Shown here one piece after another: positions 7,122 to 15,009 of a stretch of 29,019 nucleotides of DNA; position 1 is the stretch's first letter; every line of letters starts with the position of its first letter. The translations under genes were made by a program, and so were the position numbers. The DNA comes from an uncultured Ruminococcus sp. (GTDB lineage: Bacteria > Bacillota > Clostridia > Oscillospirales > Ruminococcaceae): positions 1 to 29,019 of the forward strand of contig CALGTV010000085.1 in NCBI GenBank assembly GCA_937902395.1, in the 5' to 3' direction. The notes beneath the pieces are model-generated. The model saw only the letters and a program-made list of their open reading frames with translations. It was not told the DNA's origin and ran no database searches.

Positions 7122-8783
7122 TCAGTCTATAAAATCCACATTCTTTTTAATTTCAACTTTGTGTTCGTACATTGCCTTATCACTTCTTGCCACAAGAACT
7201 TTAATATCAGGACCGCTTAAATCTGTAAAAGGATCAAAATAAGCCGTACCAACAGCTGCAGAAAAAGGATATCCTTTATAATCTGCGCTTTCTCTGGCAA
7301 ATTCTACGTTTATAGCGTCTGTCATGTCATTATCAGTAATACACATGAATTCATCGCCGCCTATGCGATACACCTTTCCCTTTTTGCCTACAACTCTAAG
7401 CAAAACAGCGGCACAGCGGATAATAGCCTTATCTCCGCTGTCATGACCGTAATTATCATTGATGTACTTTAAGAAATTAACATCACAGGCTGTAACAAAT
7501 ATTCTTTTGCATTTTTCTGTATTCTTTTCAAGTTCTGCAATATCTTCCTCATAGGTATTACGATTGTAAGCGTTAGTCATGGAATCAATACAGGCACTGC
7601 GGATAGCCGCCTTTGTTTCATTGTTTTTCTTTATAAAATATCTCGCAAGCAAGAAAATACCCGCAAGAACGATAAGTCCTATAAATACCAAAATAGTTAT
7701 GTTACGCTTGCGTATTCTCAACGCCGCAGTGCTGTCAACAATTTTAACATTATCAACATAAAACGAAAGATTTTCGAAATCCTGCTGTTGATTATCGTCA
7801 TCGGCACGCACATAAAAATACACATTTGTGGCATTGGCTGGAAGCATAAAATCTCCTGAAATCTTTGACCATGTACCATTCTGCAATTCTTTGCTCTTGA
7901 TAGTAGAATAAATCTCCTCACCATTGAGATTGTATTGTAGTCTCAGTGAAAACGAATGATTTTTTGGACAATTTTTTTCCATATACATAACGTAGGCAGA
8001 ATAAGTATAATTAACCCTTGGCTGTACACTTGCAATTCTGACCATAGGCGCATTCCAATGTTCATTCTTCCTTGAAACATAAAGAGAATAATTGCCTGAA
8101 TAGCTAAAGCTGTCAGTTACTTCCATTTGTACTTCGCCTCTTGGAATCCAACCGCCGGTACTACCCTCAAAATCAAATTCCAAAGCTGTTTCATTTTCTT
8201 CATATACTATTTCTTCATTTTTCTTTCCATAACCATAAATAGAAACATCATCTATGCAAAAATCATCCGTGCCGTTTGCTGTTTCAAAATAAAAGATAGC
8301 ATCATTTACATTTTCAGGAATAACAGCAGAACTTTCCATAAGCACCCATTTATCTTTTCCAACAACAGTTGTTGACATATTCATATAAGACTCCGTACCT
8401 GCTTCATCAACAAATTTCAAAGTCATCATCACACTTATTTCCTCAGCAGAATCGCTGATTGCATAAGCTCTAAAAAGATATTCCTCTCCTGATGCGATGA
8501 TGTCAGTAATATTCAGCGCAGGACCACTCCATGCTTCTTCACGTTTTTGTACTTTAAGAGCAGAAAAACCGCTGTATACCTTATCGTTTGTAATTATTAT
8601 TTCTGATTTATTGCCAAATGAAGACCATTCTTCAAACTCTCCTGACTCAAAACCGGTATCAATCAACGCCCTGTATTCATCATCAGCTAAAGCGTTCACA
8701 GGAGTTAATGCAATAAAAATAAGCAGTGACATAAACATTGAAATAATTAAAGTAATGTAATTAGAAAATCTGATTTTTTTCAT
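7122..8783 (-). CDS. Membrane-anchored diguanylate cyclase with two extracytoplasmic CBM22-like modules
   Basis: A 553-residue protein. Residues 1-33 are a signal sequence or first membrane segment. Residues 38-185 and 200-350 are two CBM22-like beta-sandwich modules, with Trp85 and Trp243 at equivalent positions. A membrane helix spans 361-383, and a GGDEF domain covers 400-545 with intact GGDEF at 475-479, metal-ligand Asp434 and the D-x-N-x-L-K-x-x-N-D-x-x-G-H motif. The domain should make c-di-GMP from two GTP in the cytoplasm. No RxxD inhibitory site is seen just before GGDEF. The ATG at 8783 is chosen because the more upstream in-frame ATG is part of the SD sequence (GAGGAGGGG). By layout this is a polysaccharide-sensing receptor; the ligand, probably xylan, is inferred from the CBM family and the adjacent xylanase gene. 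Confidence 0.9.
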   Translation of the reverse strand: MKKIRFSNYITLIISMFMSLLIFIALTPVNALADDEYRALIDTGFESGEFEEWSSFGNKSEIIITNDKVYSGFSALKVQKREEAWSGPALNITDIIASGEEYLFRAYAISDSAEEISVMMTLKFVDEAGTESYMNMSTTVVGKDKWVLMESSAVIPENVNDAIFYFETANGTDDFCIDDVSIYGYGKKNEEIVYEENETALEFDFEGSTGGWIPRGEVQMEVTDSFSYSGNYSLYVSRKNEHWNAPMVRIASVQPRVNYTYSAYVMYMEKNCPKNHSFSLRLQYNLNGEEIYSTIKSKELQNGTWSKISGDFMLPANATNVYFYVRADDDNQQQDFENLSFYVDNVKIVDSTAALRIRKRNITILVFIGLIVLAGIFLLARYFIKKNNETKAAIRSACIDSMTNAYNRNTYEEDIAELEKNTEKCKRIFVTACDVNFLKYINDNYGHDSGDKAIIRCAAVLLRVVGKKGKVYRIGGDEFMCITDNDMTDAINVEFARESADYKGYPFSAAVGTAYFDPFTDLSGPDIKVLVARSDKAMYEHKVEIKKNVDFID

Positions 8784-8960
8784 AACGCCCCTCCTCATTT
8801 ACACGATAAAAAATAATAAATATTCCCTATATATATTATATCATTTTTATATGCTTTTTTCTATTCTTATAATACAAAAACTTTTTCAGATACTTTTGTG
8901 CAATTTGTATAATTTAATACCATTTTTCAAAAAAATATGAAAGAATTATTACAAAAAGTA
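8784..8960 (-). other. AT-rich upstream region of the GGDEF sensor gene
   Basis: A very AT-rich stretch. The only promoter-like element on the minus strand is a TGA-TATAAT at 8840-8835 about 50 bases before the start codon, without a good -35 hexamer at the right distance. An activator-dependent promoter is one possible reading. Confidence 0.35.
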
Positions 8961-8997
8961 AAAAACCGTGAGAATTTCATTGATTCTCACGGTTTTT
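8961..8997. terminator. Bidirectional-looking intrinsic terminator
   Basis: Arms 8961-8975 and 8983-8997 form a perfect 15-bp stem (five A-T pairs then CCGTGAGAAT) with a 7-base loop. Runs of A and T flank the GC core on both sides. It ends the symporter transcript on the minus strand, three bases after its stop codon. Confidence 0.92.
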
Positions 8998-9000
8998 ATA

Positions 9001-10587
9001 TTAATCTTTTTTCAAACTGTCAAAAGCCTCTGCAACAACTTTTTCGGCAGGAGCCTTTGTAAAACTGCTTACAACAGGTACTACGATAAGTGAAACAATC
9101 ATTGCAACCGCACCCGCATTTACGGGAGAAAGAAGATTCAATGGACAGTTAAGGTCGATTACAGCCTGTTTCAATCCGTCAAATGCAGGAATATTCAAGC
9201 TGAAAAGAATCATGTGTCCCACTGTAATTCCAAGACCTGTAACAAAGCTTGCAATTACAGCCGCAATTGAAGCCTTTTTCATAAACAGACCATAGAGGAA
9301 AGGTCCGAGGAATGCACCTGATAATGCACCCCATGAATATGACATAAGGGTTGAAATGGAAGCGTTTTTGTTGCAGGCTATAATTACGGATATCACAAGG
9401 AATATAGCAATGAATATACGAATGCAGAGCATCTGCTTTTTATCATCAAAATTCTTAATTCTTGGCTTTATAAGGTCATTTGTAAGAGTTGAGCTTGATG
9501 TAAGAACAAGTGATGAAAGAGTTGAGAGTGACGCCGAAAGAACGAGCACAACCACAAGTCCGATAAGCATATTTGGCAGCGCCTGCTGAATAAGCGATGG
9601 CACCATAGTATCGTATACAGGCTTGCCGTTTACAACGTCAATAAGAGCCTTTCCACTTTCATCAGGATTTGTTGTACAGTAAAGACGTACAAATCCGCCC
9701 ATAAAGTAGGAGCCGCCAGCTACTACAAATGCAAACAAAGTGGAAATAACCGCACCCTTTTTAATAGCCTCATCATCCTTAATAGCATAAAATTTCTGCA
9801 CCATCTGAGGAAGTCCCCATGTTCCGAGAGATGTGAGTATTACAACTCCAAGAAGATTGAAAGGGTCAGGTCCGAAAAGTGAACCAAGGGTATTTTCGGG
9901 AGTATTCTTGTCAGAAATAGCATTCAGAGAATCAATTGCTGCTGCAAGACCGTTCTTTTCCTGTACTGTAAGAACAACAACTGTTGCAATACCAATAAGC
10001 ATAATAATTCCCTGAACAAAATCATTTATAGCAGTTGCCTTATAACCGCCGAGAATTACATATATAGCGGAGAGAAGAGCCATGAGAAGTATAATGATTG
10101 TACCGCCGTTTTCGCCCAAATCAAACACCATTCCGAAAAGTCTTGAAAGACCGTTATATACAGAAGCAGTATAAGGAATGAGGAAGATAAATACAATAAG
10201 CGATGTTACCGTTTTAAGCATTGAGGAATCAAAACGCTTTTCGAAAAATTCAGGCATCGTCTTTGCCCCCATATGCTTTGTCATAAGTCGGGTACGCCGT
10301 CCTATGAGGAAAAATGGGATAAGGCTTCCGATTATGGCATTTCCTATACCTACCCACGCGGCAGATACACCATAGCTCCAACCGAATTGTCCTGCGTAGC
10401 CGATAAATACTACCGCTGAGAAATATGTAGTACCATAGGAGAATGCAGTCAGCCACGAGCCGACATTTCGTCCGCCCAGCATAAAGTCATTTGCCGATTT
10501 TGTTTTTCGTGAGGTGTAAAAACCTATACCGATCATTACAGCAACATAAACTGCAAGTATTATAAAGGTAGCGGTTTTTGAACTCAT
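9001..10587 (-). CDS. Sodium:solute symporter (SSS family, PutP-like)
   Basis: A 528-residue integral membrane protein with about 13 hydrophobic segments. Family features are an N-terminal FMLGGRNVGSWLTAFSYGTTYFSAV-type segment and the TM6-like GGYKATAINDFVQGIIM stretch, both typical of sodium/proline and sodium/solute symporters. It should import a small organic solute, such as proline, with sodium. Specificity cannot be read from the sequence. The start is set at the ATG at 10587 because AAAGGA lies 9 bases before it; that SD overlaps a more upstream in-frame ATG. It is monocistronic, with a perfect -35 promoter and an inverted repeat in its leader. It is divergent from the ECF sigma gene. 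Confidence 0.92.
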   Translation of the reverse strand: MSSKTATFIILAVYVAVMIGIGFYTSRKTKSANDFMLGGRNVGSWLTAFSYGTTYFSAVVFIGYAGQFGWSYGVSAAWVGIGNAIIGSLIPFFLIGRRTRLMTKHMGAKTMPEFFEKRFDSSMLKTVTSLIVFIFLIPYTASVYNGLSRLFGMVFDLGENGGTIIILLMALLSAIYVILGGYKATAINDFVQGIIMLIGIATVVVLTVQEKNGLAAAIDSLNAISDKNTPENTLGSLFGPDPFNLLGVVILTSLGTWGLPQMVQKFYAIKDDEAIKKGAVISTLFAFVVAGGSYFMGGFVRLYCTTNPDESGKALIDVVNGKPVYDTMVPSLIQQALPNMLIGLVVVLVLSASLSTLSSLVLTSSSTLTNDLIKPRIKNFDDKKQMLCIRIFIAIFLVISVIIACNKNASISTLMSYSWGALSGAFLGPFLYGLFMKKASIAAVIASFVTGLGITVGHMILFSLNIPAFDGLKQAVIDLNCPLNLLSPVNAGAVAMIVSLIVVPVVSSFTKAPAEKVVAEAFDSLKKD

Positions 10588-10610
10588 AAAATCACGTCCT
10601 TTCAAATGTG

Positions 10611-10628
10611 TAAAGCTTAAAAGCTTTA
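10611..10628. repeat. Inverted repeat in the symporter leader, candidate operator
   Basis: TAAAGCTT at 10611-10618 and AAGCTTTA at 10621-10628 are perfect 8-bp arms separated by AA. The repeat lies between the predicted transcription start (about 10645) and the SD of the symporter gene, a position suited to repressor binding. Function is inference. Confidence 0.5.
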
Positions 10629-10651
10629 AATCAATAAAGTATTCATGTATT

Positions 10652-10680
10652 ACTATACCATATTAAATTGAAAATGTCAA
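10652..10680 (-). promoter_or_regulatory. Sigma-A promoter of the symporter gene
   Basis: On the minus strand TTGACA at 10680-10675, a 17-base spacer and TATAGT at 10657-10652. Confidence 0.85.
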
Positions 10681-10700
10681 GGGTTTTTGAGAAAAAATCA

Positions 10701-10729
10701 TTGAATTATGTCGAATAATGTGGTATAAT
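10701..10729 (+). promoter_or_regulatory. Sigma-A promoter upstream of the ECF sigma operon
   Basis: TTGAAT at 10701-10706, a 17-base spacer and TATAAT at 10724-10729 on the plus strand. It lies back to back with the symporter promoter and about 90 bases before the sigma gene. Confidence 0.8.
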
Positions 10730-10767
10730 TATCCCTGTTAAAAAAAGAAAAAATTTTTTTAAATTCT

Positions 10768-10793
10768 TGTAATGTTTTAAAAAGTCATGCGTC
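10768..10793 (+). promoter_or_regulatory. Candidate ECF-type (autoregulatory) promoter
   Basis: TGTAAT at 10768-10773 and CGTC at 10790-10793 are separated by 16 bases. This resembles the TGtAAC / CGTC pattern of sigma-X/sigma-W-type ECF promoters and lies 26 bases before the sigma gene's GTG start. Autoregulation is typical of such operons; the assignment here is a pattern match only. Confidence 0.5.
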
Positions 10794-10818
10794 TTATAGA
10801 CAGAAAGGAGGAAATGCA

Positions 10819-11313
10819 GTGTTTGAAGAGCTCTACAAAAAATATTTCCATGATATATTTTTATATTCAAAATCTCTTTGCAGAGAAGATAATCTTGCCG
10901 AAGAACTTACGCAGGAAACCTTTTTCAAGGCGCTGAAATCTATTGATAAATTCAAAGGCGACTGCGACGTAAGAGTGTGGCTGTGTCAGATTGCGAAATA
11001 TACATTTTATGACTATTGCCGAAAAAATAAGCTACGTGATTTTGAGGAATTTCCCGAAGATACAGTTGATACAGGAGTTTCCATAGAAAACGCCCTTGAA
11101 GATGAAGGAACAGCCGAACTGATACATCAGATACTCCACGATATGAAAGAACCTTACAAAGAGGTGTTCACCCTGAGAGTATTCGGTGAATTATCATTTA
11201 AACAGATTGCTAAATTGTTCGGCAAAACTGAAAACTGGGCAGCGGTGACTTTTCACCGTGCAAAATTAAAAATAATCGACACTATTCAAAAACAGGAGGA
11301 AAACTATGAATAA
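10819..11313 (+). CDS. ECF-type RNA polymerase sigma factor
   Basis: A 164-residue protein of the usual ECF length. Region 2 covers about residues 3-70 with AEELTQETFFKAL at 27-39 (the core-binding and -10 recognition region), and region 4 covers about 105-155 with a helix-turn-helix around FGELSFKQIAKLFG. There is no region 3, as expected. The start is GTG, with AAAGGAGG seven bases upstream; an ATG four bases earlier is out of frame. The stop overlaps the next start by 8 bases. It directs polymerase to a small stress or envelope regulon and is held by the anti-sigma factor encoded next. The inducing signal is unknown. Confidence 0.95.
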   Translation: MFEELYKKYFHDIFLYSKSLCREDNLAEELTQETFFKALKSIDKFKGDCDVRVWLCQIAKYTFYDYCRKNKLRDFEEFPEDTVDTGVSIENALEDEGTAELIHQILHDMKEPYKEVFTLRVFGELSFKQIAKLFGKTENWAAVTFHRAKLKIIDTIQKQEENYE

Positions 11314-11950
11314 CAAATGTGACATAATCAAAGACCTGCTTCCCCTCTACGCTGAAAATATGTGCAGCGGCGACAGCAGGCAGGCTGTAGCGGAGCATAT
11401 CGCTGAATGTGAAAGCTGCCGTAATGAACTGAATAAAATCAATACCGATGTTGCCATTCAGGCTGATTCCGATGTATCAATGTTCAAGCGTATAAAAAAG
11501 CGTGCAAGAATTGAAAAAGTTGTTATTTCAATTGTAAGCATTGTATTTGTATTGTCTGCTTTATGGTTTGCACAATTCTTTCTTATTAATACGGACTGCG
11601 CTATGGACTATGAAAAATACAATATGGCTGAAAATGTAAAAGTTGAGGTTGACGAGGACGGCTTGCTGTGGCTTTGTACTGATAACGAAGCATCAACATA
11701 CGATTACTATTATCCTACGTTTGCAGATGTAAACGGCATAAAAATGACCGAAAACGGATATGATAAAACAAAAAAAGAAAGCTACATTGTGACGTTACAT
11801 CACCGTAAAGTCAATGAATTGGCAATGATTACGTTCCCCGGAAATAAAAAACGCACACCATTATTTAACATAAATGAAAAAGAATTCAAATTTGTAAAGT
11901 ATTATGATGAAAATACGGATACAGAGTATGTACTTTGGGAAAGAGGTTAA
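11306..11950 (+). CDS. Zinc-finger (zf-HC2) transmembrane anti-sigma factor
   Basis: A 214-residue protein. Residues 1-45 form a zf-HC2 anti-sigma domain with His31-x3-Cys35-x2-Cys38 (HIAECESC) and Cys5 as a possible fourth ligand. A single membrane helix spans about 70-92, followed by a 120-residue extracytoplasmic domain with no recognised family. The N-terminus should bind and inhibit the sigma factor in the cytoplasm, while the outer domain could sense the signal. Its ATG overlaps the sigma stop codon and has AGGAGG upstream, so the two should be made in coupled amounts. Confidence 0.9.
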   Translation: MNNKCDIIKDLLPLYAENMCSGDSRQAVAEHIAECESCRNELNKINTDVAIQADSDVSMFKRIKKRARIEKVVISIVSIVFVLSALWFAQFFLINTDCAMDYEKYNMAENVKVEVDEDGLLWLCTDNEASTYDYYYPTFADVNGIKMTENGYDKTKKESYIVTLHHRKVNELAMITFPGNKKRTPLFNINEKEFKFVKYYDENTDTEYVLWERG

Positions 11951-11952
11951 TT

Positions 11953-12195
11953 ATGATAGAGAGAAAATTCAACAAAGCCGCAATTATTATTTCAGCTTTA
12001 GCTGTACTTTCATACTGGTTTCTGGGAATATACAGCTTTATTCCCGTTATACTGGGCATAATCGCAATTATCATAGCTGTTAGAAAGAGAGAAACGCACC
12101 TTGTAAAACTCCCCGTTTTTCTGTCTGTAATTGCAATAATTATGGGAATATTTGATTTACTTTTATTCCATACCGATTTGTTCTTTCCATTCTAA
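11953..12195 (+). CDS. Small three-helix membrane protein of the ECF operon
   Basis: An 80-residue protein not recognised as a known family. It has hydrophobic segments at about residues 9-24, 28-43 and 53-72, separated by a short basic loop (RKRE). The start is the ATG at 11953, two bases after the anti-sigma stop codon; GAGG lies 8 bases upstream inside the anti-sigma gene. A TTG in frame at 11935 gives a slightly longer product but lacks an SD. It shares the operon and terminator with the sigma and anti-sigma genes. A DUF4190-like small membrane protein is one possibility, unproven. Confidence 0.75.
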   Translation: MIERKFNKAAIIISALAVLSYWFLGIYSFIPVILGIIAIIIAVRKRETHLVKLPVFLSVIAIIMGIFDLLLFHTDLFFPF

Positions 12196-12201
12196 AACGC
12201 C

Positions 12202-12235
12202 AAAAATTCCGTATGCTGTAACATACGGAATTTTT
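12202..12235. terminator. Shared terminator between the ECF operon and sbcC
   Basis: Arms 12202-12215 and 12222-12235 form a perfect 14-bp stem (core ATTCCGTATG) with a 6-base loop and A/T runs on both sides. It lies between convergent genes and can serve both strands. Confidence 0.93.
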
Positions 12236-12243
12236 TAATTTTT

Positions 12244-15009
12244 TTACCTTATTTCTATCCGACTGCCGCCTGTTTTATCCTTTGTTACAACAATCTGCCT
12301 GTCAATTCTGTTTCTGAGTTCGCCCACATGGGATATTATTCCCACAAGCCGATTTCCCTCTGCAAGTCCCTGAATTGACTTCATAGCTTGATTCAGCGTT
12401 TCTTCATCAAGAGAACCAAAACCCTCATCAACAAACATGGTATCAAGAATAATACCTCCTGCGCTGCTCTGAACCTCTTCGGAAAGTCCCAGCGCAAGAG
12501 CAAGAGAAGCGAGAAACGCCTCACCGCCCGATAAAGTTCGCACACTTCTCTCAGTGCCGTTGTAATGGTCAATTACATTCAGTTCAAGACCGCTTTTGCT
12601 TCTGTTATCAACAGCAATTTCGCGGCGTGTAAGGTCGTATCTGCCATCAGTCATCACGATAAATCTGCTGTTTGCGCGGGCAATAACCCTGTCAAAATAG
12701 CTCATCTGTACATAAGTTTCAAGCATGATTTTTTCTTTGCCCTGAACATTTCCATTTGCAGTATCAGACAAATCTTTCAGCATAGTAAGCCTTTTTTCCG
12801 TTTCAACCATAGCCGCGGATTCTTCTGCAATTCCTTTCAGAGCGTACCTGTTAGCAGTTATTCGTGATTCCGCACATTTGGAAATACCGCTGATTTTCTC
12901 ATGTTTTTCCCGATATATCTGCTTTTTTTCCTCTGTTTTCTTGGCTTTTTCAATCACATCCTCAGTAAGCTTACTTCGCAGGTATTCAATTTTGCTTTTC
13001 AGATTATTGTGAATTTCTTCGCCCTGTCGCCGATTCTTCTCCGCAGTTTCAAGGGCATTTTTCAGGCTATCCCTTTTCAGCAAAAGAGAAGTAATATATT
13101 CCTCCGCTTCTCTGCGGCTTCCGAAACGAAGCTGTGATTCCGCAGATTTCAGATTTTTCTCCGCTTCCTCCCGTCGTGTACGAAGTGCAGACAATTCCAC
13201 TTCTGTTTCCCTAAGCACAGTATCAGCGGATTTGTACAATTCCTCAGTCTGCGGAATAAGCTCATGGAGCTGATTTTTCCGCTGAATCCGTTTATTTTCG
13301 GCTTCAAGCTTTTCACAAAGTTCATAATGTTTTATTTCAGCTTCTTTAACTGCCTGCTTAGCTTTTTTTCCGATATCTGAAACAGCAATGTTACAGCCGA
13401 AAAATTCCGCCGCAGATTTTTCAACAGCTTCCTTTATCCCCTTAACTCTTGTATTAAGTTCAGCCGCCTTAGTATTAAGATTTGCCGTTTCATCTCGGAG
13501 ACTGTTCAATTCAGTCTCAGCCTCCTTGATTTCCTTTTCCTCAGGCGGATTTCCGCACATTTTAGCAGGATTCGGATGCTCCGTAGAACCGCACACGGGA
13601 CAAGGCTCACCACCTTTCAGAGATGCCGCAAATATACCTGCACGGCAATCATCAAAGAGACGTTTCATTTCTTCAAGCTGTACGCTTCGGAGCTTTACAG
13701 CGTCGGCTGAAACAGTATATTCCTGCTGAGCCTTTTGCAGCTTTTTCATTTCTTTTAAAAGCTTATCTGCATTTTCCGCAAGCTGTCTGCCGTCGTTTAT
13801 GCGTTTTTCTGTCTCTTTAATTTCATATTCTGTTTTCTGCCTGTCAATGCCTGCGGATTCAAGAGTTTTATACTCTGATTTGTAATTCTCAAGGGCATTT
13901 TTTGTTTTTTGGGCATTATCAATAAGCTTTTTACTTTTCTGCTCAGTATCAGTACAGGCTTTTTCCGTAGATTTCAATTCCGATTTTAATTTTTCAAGTC
14001 TGTCATAATTCTCAGATTCCGCCTCAATAAGCGTAATTTCACGTTCAGCCTTTTCTATTTCAGGCTTATTGAGAGCAGCATTTTCACAGATTTTTTTCAG
14101 CTTTTCAAGCTCCGCAGAAGTAGTTGCAAATTCCTTTTCGCTGTTTTTCAGTTCTTCGTACTGCTTTAACGCTGATTCGTATTTTCCCAGTTCGTTATTG
14201 ATTTTTTCCAGTTCAGCCGATATCAAATCCGCCTGTTCGTTATATTCAGAAACAGCCTTTTCATCCTTTTCAAGAATACCGCTGATAAGTTCAAGGACTG
14301 CATCATTGGAGATACTCCCCTCTTTTGCCTTCTCGAGCATTTCGCTGTATTCTGAATTTTCAGGGCATCTTATACCACCGATATACTGAGCAATTCCAGC
14401 CGCTGACGCTTTATAGCGGCTGTCAGTTGCTTTCACTTCTGCTTTAAGTCTCTCTTGTAAGCGCATGAAATAATCGGTTTTGAAAAGTCGTCTGAAAATT
14501 TCGCGGCGTTCCGTCGCCTCGGACAGAAGAAGCTTCATAAATTCACCCTGAGCAAGCATGACAATCTGTGTAAACTGTTCCCTGTCAATTCCCAGCAGCT
14601 TTTTCACTTCATTTGTAACATCAACGCTTTTTGTTACAACATGTCCGTCAGGGAATATCATCTCCGCGTCAGCTTTTTCCTCCACCATGCCTATACCGCG
14701 CTTTTTTACTCTCTCATAGGTTGGATTTCTGCGGATTTTGTACACTCCGTCACCATAGGCAAATTCCAGTTCAACATATGTATCTGTTTTATCATCGGCA
14801 TATTTTGAACGGAACATATTAGAATTTCGGGAGCTTCCGCTTGCCTTTCCGTAAAGAGCAAAGGTTATAGCGTCGAATATGGTTGTTTTTCCCGAGCCTG
14901 TATCGCCTGTTATAAGATAAAGCCCCCTGTCTCCGAGAGCCGTCATATCAAGCTCAGTAACATCGGCATATGGACCAAATGCACTCATAGTAAGTTTAAG
15001 AGGTCTCAT
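12244..15009 (-). CDS. sbcC: Exonuclease subunit SbcC (Rad50-like SMC ATPase)
   Basis: This 921-residue protein has the SMC/Rad50 layout. Walker A GDTGSGKT is at residues 35-42, followed by a long Glu/Lys-rich coiled coil interrupted by the zinc hook CPVC at 470-473. The ABC signature LSGGE is at 826-830, and the Walker B aspartate and catalytic glutamate are near 861-862 (FVDEGFGSLD). With SbcD it forms an ATP-dependent nuclease that opens DNA hairpins and processes blocked ends. The ATG at 15009 overlaps the sbcD stop codon (ATGA) and has GGAGGAGG upstream. An in-frame start 26 codons earlier lies inside sbcD and is unlikely. Confidence 0.96.
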   Translation of the reverse strand: MRPLKLTMSAFGPYADVTELDMTALGDRGLYLITGDTGSGKTTIFDAITFALYGKASGSSRNSNMFRSKYADDKTDTYVELEFAYGDGVYKIRRNPTYERVKKRGIGMVEEKADAEMIFPDGHVVTKSVDVTNEVKKLLGIDREQFTQIVMLAQGEFMKLLLSEATERREIFRRLFKTDYFMRLQERLKAEVKATDSRYKASAAGIAQYIGGIRCPENSEYSEMLEKAKEGSISNDAVLELISGILEKDEKAVSEYNEQADLISAELEKINNELGKYESALKQYEELKNSEKEFATTSAELEKLKKICENAALNKPEIEKAEREITLIEAESENYDRLEKLKSELKSTEKACTDTEQKSKKLIDNAQKTKNALENYKSEYKTLESAGIDRQKTEYEIKETEKRINDGRQLAENADKLLKEMKKLQKAQQEYTVSADAVKLRSVQLEEMKRLFDDCRAGIFAASLKGGEPCPVCGSTEHPNPAKMCGNPPEEKEIKEAETELNSLRDETANLNTKAAELNTRVKGIKEAVEKSAAEFFGCNIAVSDIGKKAKQAVKEAEIKHYELCEKLEAENKRIQRKNQLHELIPQTEELYKSADTVLRETEVELSALRTRREEAEKNLKSAESQLRFGSRREAEEYITSLLLKRDSLKNALETAEKNRRQGEEIHNNLKSKIEYLRSKLTEDVIEKAKKTEEKKQIYREKHEKISGISKCAESRITANRYALKGIAEESAAMVETEKRLTMLKDLSDTANGNVQGKEKIMLETYVQMSYFDRVIARANSRFIVMTDGRYDLTRREIAVDNRSKSGLELNVIDHYNGTERSVRTLSGGEAFLASLALALGLSEEVQSSAGGIILDTMFVDEGFGSLDEETLNQAMKSIQGLAEGNRLVGIISHVGELRNRIDRQIVVTKDKTGGSRIEIR

